DNA of 45,078 nucleotides. It comes from DAOUAT01 sp964551735 (lineage in GTDB: Bacteria > Chloroflexota > Anaerolineae > CG2-30-64-16). This document shows positions 31,838 to 40,971 of this stretch, piece after piece; the first letter of the stretch is position 1; the number at the start of each line of letters is the position of its first letter. Location: assembly GCA_964551735.1 (NCBI GenBank), contig CAZKEF010000043.1, positions 1-45,078 on the forward strand. The letters run 5' to 3'. The translations under genes and the position numbers were made by a program. A model generated the notes under the pieces. It was not told where the DNA came from. It ran no database searches and saw only the letters and a program-made list of their open reading frames with translations.

Positions 31838-33820
31838 ATGGAAGGCAATCGTCTTAACTGGATCGCGAATTTCATTTGGGGCATCGCGGATGATGTGCTG
31901 CGCGATCTGTATGTGCGCGGCAAGTACCGGGACGTCATCCTGCCCATGACCGTCTTGCGCCGGCTGGATGCGGTGTTGGAGCCGAGTAAGCCGGCGGTGC
32001 TGGCGATGAAGGCCGCGCTGGATGAGGCCGGTATTGCCAACCAGGATCAGGCGTTGCGCCAGGCAGCCGGTCAGGTTTTTTACAACACTTCGCCATTCAC
32101 TTTGCGCGATCTCAAATCGCGCGCCAGCCAACAGCAGCTCAAGGTTGATTTTGAGGCCTATCTGAATGGCTTTTCCCCCAACGTCCAGGACATCCTGGAC
32201 AACTTCGAGTTTCGCAACCAGATCCCGCGGCTGTCCAAGGCTGATGCGTTGGGCACGCTGATCGAGAAGTTCCTGTCGCCGGACATCAACCTGAGCCCCG
32301 TTCCGGTGCTGAACGGAGATGGCACGGTGAAGCAGCCCGGCCTGGATAACCATGCGATGGGCACCATCTTCGAGGAACTGGTGCGCCGCTTCAACGAGGA
32401 TAACAACGAAGAGGCCGGCGAACACTGGACCCCTCGTGACGCGGTGAAGTTGATGGCAAAGCTGATCTTCCTGCCCATCGCTGATCAGATTGAATCGGGC
32501 GCCTATCTGCTCTACGATGGCGCGTGCGGCACAGGCGGGATGCTCACCGTGGCTGAGGAGGCGTTGCAAGAGCTGGCGCAGGCGCGCGGCAAGCAGGTCA
32601 CCACGCATCTTTATGGCCAGGAGATCAACGCCGAGACGTATGCCATCGCCAAGGCAGACCTGTTGCTGAAGGGCGAGGGCGAAGCAGCAGATAACCTGGT
32701 GGGCGGGCCGGAGTATTCGACCTTATCTAACGACGCGTTCCCGGCCCTGGCGTTCGATTTCATGCTCTCCAACCCGCCCTACGGCAAGAGCTGGAAAAGC
32801 GACCTCGAGCGTATGGGCGGCCGGGAGGGGATCAAGGATCGGCGCTTCGTGATCGAGCACGCCGGCGACCCGGAATATTCGCTGATCACCCGTTCCTCGG
32901 ACGGGCAGATGTTGTTCCTGGCCAACATGCTGAGCAAGATGAAGCGGGACACGAGGCTGGGCAGCCGGATCGCTGAGGTGCATAACGGCTCGTCGCTGTT
33001 CACCGGCGACGCGGGCCAGGGCGAGAGCAACATCCGCCGCTGGATCATCGAGAACGACTGGCTGGAAGCGATCGTCGCGCTGCCGTTGAACATGTTTTAC
33101 AACACCGGCATCGCCACTTACATCTGGGTGCTGACCAACCGCAAGCCGGCGCACCGCCGGGGCAAGGTGCAGTTGATTGACGCCACGGGATGGTACAAGC
33201 CGCTGCGCAAGAACCTGGGCATGAAGAACTGCGAGCTGAGCGAGGAGGACATCGAGCGCATCTGCGCGACCTTCCTGGCGTTCGAGGAGACCGAGCAGTC
33301 GAGGATCTTCCCCAACGCGGCGTTCGGCTACTGGAAGGTGACGGTGGAGCGGCCGCTGCGGCTGAGGGGCATCGACCCCGGCCGCGTCTATGCGCCCAAG
33401 GAGATCAGGGAACTCAAGGCCAGCGTTGAGCGCGGAGATGACGCGCTGCCGGTAATCAAGAGAATCCACAAGAAGGGCACGGCGGCCGACCCTCTGCACG
33501 GACTGTTTGTGGACACGGTCAATGGCAAGCCGGCCGTGGTCGAATATGAGCCAGATCCTGACCTGCGCGACACCGAGCAGATCCCGCTGCTGGAACCGGG
33601 CGGCATCGAGGCGTTTTTGCGCCGCGAGGTGCTGCCCTATGCGGCGGACGCCTGGTATGACCCGGAGAGTGTCAAGGTCGGCTATGAGATCAGCTTTACG
33701 CGGTATTTCTACAAGCCGCAGCCGCTGCGAAGCCTGGCCGAGATTCGCGCCGATATCCTGGCGGTGGAACGGGAGACCGAAGGATTACTGGAAGTGATCA
33801 TCGGGGGTGATCTGCAATGA
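31838..33820 (+). CDS. hsdM: Type I restriction-modification DNA methyltransferase subunit HsdM
   Basis: This 660-aa N6-adenine methyltransferase subunit has an N-terminal helical HsdM_N domain (LNWIANFIWGIADDVLRDLYVRGKYRDVILPMTVLRRLD), and the SAM-binding motif I as YDGACGTGGM (about residue 227). The catalytic motif IV is NPPYG (residue 312). The C-terminal region (about 430-660) pairs with HsdS. With HsdS it methylates the bipartite target, and it is needed for restriction with HsdR. ATG 31838, behind GGAG, is preferred because everything upstream in frame is tandem repeat. Its stop overlaps the next gene as ATGA, so the embedded Ymh-like gene is translationally coupled. Confidence 0.95.
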   Translation: MEGNRLNWIANFIWGIADDVLRDLYVRGKYRDVILPMTVLRRLDAVLEPSKPAVLAMKAALDEAGIANQDQALRQAAGQVFYNTSPFTLRDLKSRASQQQLKVDFEAYLNGFSPNVQDILDNFEFRNQIPRLSKADALGTLIEKFLSPDINLSPVPVLNGDGTVKQPGLDNHAMGTIFEELVRRFNEDNNEEAGEHWTPRDAVKLMAKLIFLPIADQIESGAYLLYDGACGTGGMLTVAEEALQELAQARGKQVTTHLYGQEINAETYAIAKADLLLKGEGEAADNLVGGPEYSTLSNDAFPALAFDFMLSNPPYGKSWKSDLERMGGREGIKDRRFVIEHAGDPEYSLITRSSDGQMLFLANMLSKMKRDTRLGSRIAEVHNGSSLFTGDAGQGESNIRRWIIENDWLEAIVALPLNMFYNTGIATYIWVLTNRKPAHRRGKVQLIDATGWYKPLRKNLGMKNCELSEEDIERICATFLAFEETEQSRIFPNAAFGYWKVTVERPLRLRGIDPGRVYAPKEIRELKASVERGDDALPVIKRIHKKGTAADPLHGLFVDTVNGKPAVVEYEPDPDLRDTEQIPLLEPGGIEAFLRREVLPYAADAWYDPESVKVGYEISFTRYFYKPQPLRSLAEIRADILAVERETEGLLEVIIGGDLQ

Positions 33821-34611
33821 GTGCCGTACCACCCTTGTCGGAAGGCCAGATCGCGGCGTTAGCCAAGGTGCTAGGCGAATGCGGCACCGGCTCAGATATT
33901 ACTCATGCTCTGAGCGAAAGAGGACTGGTTGACCAATCTGGCGAGTCCACGAAGTGGCGCCGCCTCCATCGGGTCTTCCTTCAATCCCAGAAGCAATATC
34001 AGTGTGCGAACCACGTCCTCGACTTCATCAAGTCTTTCATGGCTCCTGTGCGTTTTCTTGGACGGAGCGCGGACTTCGAGGAGCGGCGGCAGGAAGTCAA
34101 TACGATATTGGCCTTCTCTGGCTTAGAGCTCGGGCCTGACGGAGAATTCCGGCAGTGTGGGACGACAAGAACACTTCCTGAGGCCGAGCGACGCCTACAG
34201 ATGCTTCAGGCCAAATTCCACGGTCGAAGCATGCACCCTGAGGTTCTGAAATACTGTCGCACAGAGTTGCTGCAGGACAACTACTTTCACGCGGTATTTG
34301 AAGCCAGCAAGGGGCTGGCCCAGCGAATCCGCGAGCTATCAGGGATTCATGAGGATGGCGCCAAGCTTGTTGATCAGGTTTTTGCGATTGACCGCCCGAT
34401 CCTTGCCGTCAACACGTTGCGAACCGAGACCGAGAAATCCGAGCACAAAGGCTTTGCGGCCCTGCTTAAAGGATGTTTTGCGGCCGTAAGAAATCCGCTG
34501 GCGCATGAACCGAAGATCTTGTGGGAGGGCGAGGACGATGCGGCGGACTATCTCTCTTTGATCTCCCTCCTGCACAGAAAGCTGGATGGTTGTGTGCGTA
34601 CGGGCTTTTGA
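33817..34611 (+). CDS. TIGR02391 (Ymh)-family protein embedded in the RM operon, HEPN-like
   Basis: This 264-aa protein has a C-terminal half (about 145-264) that matches the TIGR02391/Hypoth_Ymh family: HPEVLKYCRTELLQDNYFHAVFEASKGLAQRIRELSG, then GFAALLKGCFAAVRNPLAHEP. RNPLAH gives R225-x4-H230, the R-x4-6-H signature of HEPN ribonucleases. The N-terminal 140 residues are helical and not recognised. The gene is coupled to hsdM by ATGA and lies 12 bp before hsdS. By analogy with HEPN anticodon nucleases kept silent by type I RM complexes (PrrC), a toxin or abortive-infection effector is inferred, not shown. Its codon use is more A/T-rich than that of hsdM, which suggests separate acquisition. 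Confidence 0.8.
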   Translation: MSAVPPLSEGQIAALAKVLGECGTGSDITHALSERGLVDQSGESTKWRRLHRVFLQSQKQYQCANHVLDFIKSFMAPVRFLGRSADFEERRQEVNTILAFSGLELGPDGEFRQCGTTRTLPEAERRLQMLQAKFHGRSMHPEVLKYCRTELLQDNYFHAVFEASKGLAQRIRELSGIHEDGAKLVDQVFAIDRPILAVNTLRTETEKSEHKGFAALLKGCFAAVRNPLAHEPKILWEGEDDAADYLSLISLLHRKLDGCVRTGF

Positions 34612-34623
34612 GGGGACTGTTAG

Positions 34624-36030
34624 ATGGTGGATGAGCTAAAACCCTATCCCACTTACAAGGACTCCGGCGTGCCGTGGCTGGGGGAGGTGCCCGCGCATTG
34701 GGAACTCCCGCGACTTGGCGCTCTACTTCGGGAACGCGGCGAGACAAACAGTGATGGAAGTGTCGAAGAAGTTCTCTCGGTGCTGCGAGACCGAGGTGTT
34801 ATTCCATATTCTGAGAAAGGGAACATAGGCAATAAGAAATCCGAGGACATCACGCGATATAAGATCGTAAGGCGCGATGACATCGTGGTGAACTGTATGA
34901 ACGTGATTATCGGGTCCGTCGGCCTATCTCGCTACACGGGCTGCCTCAGTCCAGTATATTACGTACTCACACGACGCTCAGATAATGATGATCCGCGATA
35001 CTTGAACGCCTACTTTCAAACGAAGCCATTTCAGGAGAGTCTTGTCCGCATTGGCAATGGTATTTTGGCTCACCGCATGCGGATTCCTATGGAACTCTTG
35101 AAATGTGAGCCCTTCCCAAGGCCGCCTGCCGACGAACAACTCGCCATCGTCCGCTACCTCGACTACGTGGACCGTCGCATCCGGCGCTACATCCGCGCCA
35201 AGCAAAAGCTGATCGCGCTGCTGAACGAGCAGAAGCAGGCGATCATCCACCAGGCGGTGACGCGCGGGCTGGATCCCCAGGTGCGGCTCAAGCCGTCGGG
35301 GGTGGAATGGTTGGGGGCGGTGCCGGAGCATTGGGAGGTGGTGCGCAGTAAGCGGGTGTTTTCGCCTCGGACAGAACTGGCTCAGCCCGGTGATATTCAG
35401 TTATCTGCGACTCAAGCCTATGGCGTGATCTCACAAGAAGAGTACGAGCGCAGGGTCGGTCGCAAGATAGTGAAAATCTTCAGGCACCTGGAGAAGAGGC
35501 GCCATGTCGAGGTTGATGACTTCGTCATCAGCATGAGGAGCTTTCAAGGCGGGCTAGAACGTGCTTGGGAACGAGGCTGCATCAGGTCTTCATACGTCGT
35601 ACTAAGACCCAGTCGGAGTTTGTGCGTGTCCTACTTCGCACAGCTATTCAAATCTTACGGCTACATTGGTGCTCTTCAAGCAACGGCAAATTTCATTCGT
35701 GACGGGCAGGACCTGAATTACGACAATTTCTGTGCGGTGGACTTGCCATGGCCACCGCTCGAGGAGCAGGAGCGGATCGCGGCAGCGATTGACTCTGCCC
35801 TTGCGGGGTTGGTGAAGACAGCCCAACGGGCCGAACGCGAAATCGCCCTCCTCCGCGAATACCGCACCCGGCTGATCGCGGACGTGGTCACCGGCAAGCT
35901 CGACGTGCGCGCCGCGGCGGCCGTGCTGCCGGAGGAGGGCGAGGAGGCGGAGGCGTCAGAGGATGGGGCGTCGGAAGAGGTTGAGGAAAGTGACGAAGAC
36001 AACCCTGAAGGCGAGGAGGACGAGGCATGA
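34624..36030 (+). CDS. hsdS: Type I restriction specificity subunit HsdS
   Basis: This 468-aa protein has two target-recognition domains, each opening with the HsdS signature: DSGVPWLGEVPAHWEL (residues about 12-27) and PSGVEWLGAVPEHWEVV (about 222-238). Each is followed by a conserved helical spacer (PPADEQLAIVRYLDYVDRRIRRYIRAKQKLIALLNEQKQAII; PPLEEQERIAAAIDSALAGL). The TRDs set the two half-sites of the DNA target, which cannot be read from sequence alone. The C-terminal 35 residues are strongly acidic. TRD coding DNA has lower GC than the spacers, as expected when TRDs are exchanged. The stop overlaps the next start as ATGA. Confidence 0.95.
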   Translation: MVDELKPYPTYKDSGVPWLGEVPAHWELPRLGALLRERGETNSDGSVEEVLSVLRDRGVIPYSEKGNIGNKKSEDITRYKIVRRDDIVVNCMNVIIGSVGLSRYTGCLSPVYYVLTRRSDNDDPRYLNAYFQTKPFQESLVRIGNGILAHRMRIPMELLKCEPFPRPPADEQLAIVRYLDYVDRRIRRYIRAKQKLIALLNEQKQAIIHQAVTRGLDPQVRLKPSGVEWLGAVPEHWEVVRSKRVFSPRTELAQPGDIQLSATQAYGVISQEEYERRVGRKIVKIFRHLEKRRHVEVDDFVISMRSFQGGLERAWERGCIRSSYVVLRPSRSLCVSYFAQLFKSYGYIGALQATANFIRDGQDLNYDNFCAVDLPWPPLEEQERIAAAIDSALAGLVKTAQRAEREIALLREYRTRLIADVVTGKLDVRAAAAVLPEEGEEAEASEDGASEEVEESDEDNPEGEEDEA

Positions 36031-37523
36031 CGTCCAGTCGCGATAACGACTACCTGGCTGGCCTGGTGCGCGAGCTGTGCAAGCTGCCACACGAAACCGA
36101 GTGGCTGGAATTCAAGCACAACGATGCCGAGCCGCAAAGCATCGGCGAGTACATCTCAGCGCTGGCCAACGCCGCGGCCCTGAACGGCAAGGCGTTTGGC
36201 TACGTCATCTGGGGTGTCGAGAATGAAACGCACGCGATTAGCGGCACAAGTTTTTCGCCGGCCGCAGCAAAGAAAGGGAATGAACCGCTGGAAACCTGGC
36301 TGCTCCGGCTGCTCACGCCGAAGATTCACTTCCGTTTCTTTGAGCTGAGCCTGGAAGAGCAACCGGTGGTGCTGCTGGAGATCGGGCGCGCCTTTAGACA
36401 TCCAGTCCGCTTTCAGGGTGAAGACTTCATTCGTGTTGGAGAGGTCAAGAAGCCACTCCGGGACGCGCCTGATCGCGAGCGAGAACTGTGGCGGACCCTC
36501 GATCACACACCCTTCGAGGAGCTGATCGCCGCCGAGCATTTACCGACCGCTGACGTCCTGCGGTTGCTGGATTATCCGGCCTACTTCGACTTGTTGGAGC
36601 AGCCGCTGCCCGCCAACGCCGCCGGAATCCTGGAGGCGTTGCAGAGCGACAGATTGATCCGTTCCTGCGCAGCAGGCGGTTGGGATATTACGAACCTCGG
36701 CGCGGTTTTATTCGCCAAGAGGCTCGATCATTTTGCTGTCCTTCAACGCAAGGCGATGCGCGTGATCCAGTATCGTGGCGCCGGACGCATTGAAACCCTG
36801 AAGGAACAAATGGGCGGCAAAGGCTACGCCAGCGGCTTCGAGGGCCTGGTGGGCTATATCAACGGTCTCCTGCCCACCAACGAAGTGATCGGCCAGGCCC
36901 TGCGCAAGACGGTGCCGATGTTCCCTGAACTGGCAGTGCGCGAGCTGGTCGCCAATGCCCTCATCCATCAGGAGTTCAGCATTACAGGGGCCGGGCCGAT
37001 GGTCGAGATCTTCGAGGACCGGATCGAGATCACCAATCCCGGTGAGCCTTTGGTGGACACTCTGCGCTTTGTGGACACGCCGCCGAAATCGCGCAACGAG
37101 GCGTTGGCTTCGCTGATGCGGCGGTTTCGTATTTGTGAGGAGCGGGGCAGCGGGATTGACAAAGTCATCTTTCAGGTCGAGTTGTTCCAACTCCCGGCGC
37201 CCCTCTTCGAGGCGCCGGATGGGTTTACGCGTGCAGTGTTGTTCGCGCACAAGCCTCTGTCGCAAATGGATAAGGCAGACCGCGTGCGCGCGTGTTATCT
37301 GCACGCCTGCCTGCGCTACGTCACCCGCAAGCCAATGACCAACACCTCGCTGCGCGAACGATTTGGCATTGAAAGGCGAAATGCTTCCACCGCGTCGCGC
37401 TTGCTGAATGAGGCAGTGGAAGCCGGGCTCATTTTCGTACAAGACCAGGAGGCCGGAACGCGCATCCGCAGTTATCTGCCGTTTTGGGCAGGACTGGCTG
37501 CAATTGAGCGAGGAGCCACTTGA
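36027..37523 (+). CDS. AlbA_2/Schlafen-type domain protein with GHKL-like ATPase C-terminus
   Basis: This 498-aa protein has an N-terminal AlbA_2 (Schlafen-like) domain (about residues 15-140: ETEWLEFKHND, SALANAAALNGKAFGYVIWGVENE, FIRVGEVKKPLRDAP). The C-terminal half contains a GHKL-like ATP-binding fold (VRELVANALIHQEFS, VEIFEDRIEITNPGEP, ERGSGIDKVIFQ), ending in a winged-helix segment (about 410-490). E23 and E28 in E-x4-EFK are spaced as two acidic residues of tRNA-cleaving mammalian Schlafens. Homologues near RM systems are often annotated as DNA-binding transcriptional regulators. Coupling to hsdS by ATGA makes it part of the RM operon. It could be a regulator or a nuclease effector. 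Confidence 0.85.
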   Translation: MTSSRDNDYLAGLVRELCKLPHETEWLEFKHNDAEPQSIGEYISALANAAALNGKAFGYVIWGVENETHAISGTSFSPAAAKKGNEPLETWLLRLLTPKIHFRFFELSLEEQPVVLLEIGRAFRHPVRFQGEDFIRVGEVKKPLRDAPDRERELWRTLDHTPFEELIAAEHLPTADVLRLLDYPAYFDLLEQPLPANAAGILEALQSDRLIRSCAAGGWDITNLGAVLFAKRLDHFAVLQRKAMRVIQYRGAGRIETLKEQMGGKGYASGFEGLVGYINGLLPTNEVIGQALRKTVPMFPELAVRELVANALIHQEFSITGAGPMVEIFEDRIEITNPGEPLVDTLRFVDTPPKSRNEALASLMRRFRICEERGSGIDKVIFQVELFQLPAPLFEAPDGFTRAVLFAHKPLSQMDKADRVRACYLHACLRYVTRKPMTNTSLRERFGIERRNASTASRLLNEAVEAGLIFVQDQEAGTRIRSYLPFWAGLAAIERGAT

Positions 37524-37827
37524 GGCTGTGTTTCCTGGCGCTGGATCGGCCCGGCGATCCTACCACCAGTCGGCGCCTGGCCACCAGCGATTTTGTTTGA
37601 TGGATGCTTGATGGATGCTTGATAGATGTTTGCTGGAAGCGCTTTGGAATTCAATATGTAGGACGTGATTGCCACATTCATACTATATGTAGTATGCGAG
37701 AGCGCGTCGCGTTCGTTGATGGATGTTTGATGGCAGGCCTGGTTGTCGCCAGAGGGGGCGCACGTACAGCCGATCCTGGATTCTCGTATGGTGAAACTGC
37801 CCGTCGGGCGCCAACCACCCCGTGGAG
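37524..37827 (+). promoter_or_regulatory. Leader region of hsdR with 11-bp iterons and a dyad
   Basis: Three tandem 11-bp units, TTGATGGATGC twice and TTGATAGATGT (37597-37629), are followed by a weaker fourth. Two further copies, TTGATGGATGT and TTGATGGCAGG, lie at 37715-37736. Between them is an 18-bp near-perfect palindrome, CATACTATATGTAGTATG (37679-37696). The region separates hsdR from the rest of the operon and may let it be expressed separately, which would help delay restriction until methylation is complete. No regulator has been identified, and the roles are inferred. Confidence 0.5.
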
Positions 37828-40800
37828 ATGCACATGATCACCGACACTTCCGAAAAAGGCCTCGAATCCCTGATTGTCTCGGACATGGTTGGCTCACCAG
37901 TACCGGGGGCTGCGGCAGGCGTCGTGGCCGCCCCCAGCGTGCTCTATGGCGGCACGGGTTGGCTGCTGGGCGATTGGCGCGACTATGACCGCGAGTACTG
38001 CGCCGACCTGGTGCAGCTCACCATCTTTCTGCAGGTGACCCAGCCGAAGGTTGCGGCCGCGTTGGATCTGTCCGAGGATGGCCCGACGCGGCGCAAATTC
38101 CTGGCTCGGCTGCAAGGGGAGATCAGCAAGCGCGGCACGATTGATGTGCTGCGCAAGGGGATCAAGCACGGGCCGCACCAGATCGATCTCTTTTACGGTG
38201 CGCCCACCCCCGGCAACGCCCAGGCCGCGGAAAGGTATGCGCAGAACCGCTTCAGCGTCACCCGGCAACTGCGTTACAGCCGCGACGTGAACGCCCTGGC
38301 CCTCGACCTGGGCCTCTTCGTGAACGGCCTGCCGGTGGCCACCTTTGAGCTGAAGAACAGCCTGACCAAGCAGACCGTGGCCGATGCCATCGAGCAGTAC
38401 AAGCGCGACCGCGACCCCCGCGAACGGCTTTTCGAGTTCGGCCGCTGCATCGTACACTTCGCCGTGGACGATCAAGAGGTCGCCTTCTGCACGCACCTGA
38501 AGGGTAAGGCCTCGTGGTTCCTGCCTTTCAACCAGGGATGGAACGACGGCGCGGGCAACCCGCCGAACCCGGACGGCCTTAAGACGGACTATCTGTGGAA
38601 GCGCGTCCTGACCCCGGCCGGACTGACGAACATCCTGGAGAACTACGCCCAGGTGGTCGAGTATAAGGACGAGAAGACGGGCAAGAAGCGGCGGGCGCAG
38701 ATCTGGCCCCGCTACCACCAGCTCGACGTGGTGCGCAAGCTGCTGGCCGCTGCGGCCGAGCGCGGCGCCGGGCCGCGTTACCTGATCCAGCACTCGGCCG
38801 GCAGCGGCAAGAGCAACTCCATCGCCTGGCTGGCGCACCAGTTGATCGGGCTGCGGCCGGTGGCAACGAAAGACCCCCGGTTTCTCGGAGAAACCGGGGG
38901 TCTGGAAGTCCCGCCGGTCTTCGACTCGATCATCGTCGTCACCGATCGCCGCATCCTGGACCAGCAAATCCGCGACACCATCAGGCAGTATGCCCAGGTG
39001 AGCGCGACGATAGGCGCTGTGAAGGAGGGTGAGGCGAAATCGAAGACCCGGCAACTGCGCGAGTACCTGGAATCGGGGAAGAAGATCATCATCAGCACGG
39101 TGCAGACGTTCCCCTTCGTGCTGGATGAACTGGGCACGGGCCACAGGGAAAGCCGTTTCGCGATCATCATTGATGAGGCGCACTCCAGCCAGGGGGGGCG
39201 CGCCTCGGCGGCGATGAGCGTGGCGCTCTCGCAGGCCGGCGCGGAGGAAGACGACGAGACGGTGGAGGATACCATCAACCGCATCATGGAGGCCAAGAAG
39301 CTGCTGCCCAACGCCAGCTACTTTGCCTTCACCGCCACACCCAAGAACAAGACGCTGGAGATCTTCGGCGTGCCCTATCCGGCCGATGGCGTGGTCAAGC
39401 ACCGGCCGTTCCACAGCTACACCATGAAACAGGCGATCCAGGAAGGTTTCATCCTGGACGTATTGGCGCACTACACCCCGGTGCATAGCTACTACAAGCT
39501 GGTCAAGAAGATCGAGGGCGATCCGGAGTTCGACACCAAGCGCGCCCAGAAGAAGCTGCGCCGCTACGTGGAGGGCCATGAGTACGCAATCCGGCTCAAG
39601 GCCGAGATCATGGTGGATCACTTTCACGAGCAGGTCATCGCCCAGCACAAGATCGGCGGCCAGGCCCGGGCCATGATCGTGACCGGCGGCATCCAGCTTG
39701 CCATCCAATACTTCCACGCCATCCGCGATTATCTGCAAGCGCGCAAAAGTCCCTACCGGGCCATCGTCGCCTTTTCCGGCGAGCACGAGTATGGCGGGGG
39801 CAAAGTGACCGAGGCCTCGCTCAACGGCTTCCCGTCCAGCCACATCGCCGACCGCATCCAGGAGGACCCGTATCGCTTCCTGGTGTGCGCCGACAAGTTC
39901 CAGACCGGCTACGACGAGCCGCTGCTGCACACCATGTACGTGGACAAGGTGCTTGCCGGCATCAAGGCGGTGCAGACGCTGTCCCGCTTGAACCGGGCCC
40001 ACCCGCAGAAACATGACACCTTTGTGTTGGACTTCATGAATCAGGCCGACACCATCGAGGCGGCGTTCGCGGACTACTACCGGACGACCATCCTGAGCGA
40101 AGAGACCGATCCCAACAAGCTGCACGACTTGAAGGCCGACCTGGACGGCCGGCAGGTGTATACGCCGGAGCAGGTGGATGAACTGGTGGCGCGGTACCTG
40201 GGGGGCGCGGATCGCGACCGGTTGGATCCCATCCTGGATGCCTGCGTCGCGGTTTATGTTGAGCTGGACGAGGACGGCCAGGTGGATTTCAAAGGCAAGG
40301 CCAAAGTCTTCATCCGCACCTACAACTTCCTGGCTGCGATCCTGCCTTACAGCAGCGCCGAATGGGAGCGGCTCTCGATCTTCCTGAACTTCCTCGTGCC
40401 GAAGCTGCCCGCGCCGGTGGAACAGGACCTCGCCAAGGGCATCCTCGAAGCGATTGACATGGACAGCTACCGCGCCGAGAAACAAGCGATCATGCGCATC
40501 AAGCTGCCCGACGCCGACGCCGAGATCGGGCCGGTGCCCACCGCCGGCGGCGGTCACCTGGCTGAGCCCGAGCTGGATCGGCTCTCCAACATCCTGCGGG
40601 CGTTCAACGATCTGTTCGGCAACATCGCCTGGCAGGACGCGGACCGTGTGCGCCGGATGATCACCGAGGAGATCCCGCAGAAGGTGGCGGCGGACACCGC
40701 CTACAGCAACGCTCGCGCCCATTCTGACCGGCAGAACGCGCGGATCGAGCACGACCGGGCGTTGTGGCGGGTGATCGTGGGCCTGATGCGGGATGACACG

Positions 40801-40881
40801 GAGCTATTCAAGCAGTTCAGCGACAATGAGTCGTTTCGCAAGTGGCTGGCGGATACGGTGTTCGCGCTGACGTATACGTGA
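37828..40881 (+). CDS. hsdR: Type I restriction enzyme ATPase/endonuclease subunit HsdR
   Basis: This 1017-aa motor and nuclease subunit has an N-terminal PD-(D/E)xK nuclease (ALALDLGLFVNGLPVATFELKN, then DAIEQYKRDRDPRERLFEFGR). The SF2 motifs follow: Walker A QHSAGSGKSNS, TDRRILDQQI, DEAHSSQGG, FTATPKNKTLEIFG, and the C-terminal lobe with DKFQTGYDEPLLHTMYVDK and QTLSRLNRAHPQKHDTFVLDF. It translocates DNA and cleaves unmodified targets with HsdMS. ATG 37828 or 37834 and GTG 37822 are equally possible starts. A perfect 33-bp palindrome is inserted in frame between Walker A and motif Ia (38871-38903). No intrinsic terminator is visible before the next gene. Confidence 0.95.
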   Translation: MHMITDTSEKGLESLIVSDMVGSPVPGAAAGVVAAPSVLYGGTGWLLGDWRDYDREYCADLVQLTIFLQVTQPKVAAALDLSEDGPTRRKFLARLQGEISKRGTIDVLRKGIKHGPHQIDLFYGAPTPGNAQAAERYAQNRFSVTRQLRYSRDVNALALDLGLFVNGLPVATFELKNSLTKQTVADAIEQYKRDRDPRERLFEFGRCIVHFAVDDQEVAFCTHLKGKASWFLPFNQGWNDGAGNPPNPDGLKTDYLWKRVLTPAGLTNILENYAQVVEYKDEKTGKKRRAQIWPRYHQLDVVRKLLAAAAERGAGPRYLIQHSAGSGKSNSIAWLAHQLIGLRPVATKDPRFLGETGGLEVPPVFDSIIVVTDRRILDQQIRDTIRQYAQVSATIGAVKEGEAKSKTRQLREYLESGKKIIISTVQTFPFVLDELGTGHRESRFAIIIDEAHSSQGGRASAAMSVALSQAGAEEDDETVEDTINRIMEAKKLLPNASYFAFTATPKNKTLEIFGVPYPADGVVKHRPFHSYTMKQAIQEGFILDVLAHYTPVHSYYKLVKKIEGDPEFDTKRAQKKLRRYVEGHEYAIRLKAEIMVDHFHEQVIAQHKIGGQARAMIVTGGIQLAIQYFHAIRDYLQARKSPYRAIVAFSGEHEYGGGKVTEASLNGFPSSHIADRIQEDPYRFLVCADKFQTGYDEPLLHTMYVDKVLAGIKAVQTLSRLNRAHPQKHDTFVLDFMNQADTIEAAFADYYRTTILSEETDPNKLHDLKADLDGRQVYTPEQVDELVARYLGGADRDRLDPILDACVAVYVELDEDGQVDFKGKAKVFIRTYNFLAAILPYSSAEWERLSIFLNFLVPKLPAPVEQDLAKGILEAIDMDSYRAEKQAIMRIKLPDADAEIGPVPTAGGGHLAEPELDRLSNILRAFNDLFGNIAWQDADRVRRMITEEIPQKVAADTAYSNARAHSDRQNARIEHDRALWRVIVGLMRDDTELFKQFSDNESFRKWLADTVFALTYT
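38871..38903. repeat. Perfect 33-bp palindrome inserted in frame in hsdR
   Basis: AGACCCCCGGTTTCTC and GAGAAACCGGGGGTCT are perfect 16-bp complements around a single G. The element encodes DPRFLGETGGL within the loop between Walker A and TDRRILDQQI, where related HsdR proteins have a shorter loop. It looks like a repetitive extragenic palindrome that has entered a coding gene. Confidence 0.88.
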
Positions 40882-40971
40882 CGGTGTTTCGGTGCGGAAG
40901 GGTGATGTCGGGGGATGGCGGGTCGGCAGGTGGGGGATGACCGCCGACTGTGACAACGACTGTGAGGGGCT

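Noticed and set aside
37597..37736. Iterons considered as a plasmid or phage replication origin
   Set aside because: No replication initiator gene or partition gene is nearby, and the flanking genes are an RM operon; a regulatory role fits better.
37894..40752. Minus-strand open frame (952 codons) opposite hsdR
   Set aside because: No recognisable motif; the plus strand carries the full set of HsdR nuclease and helicase motifs.
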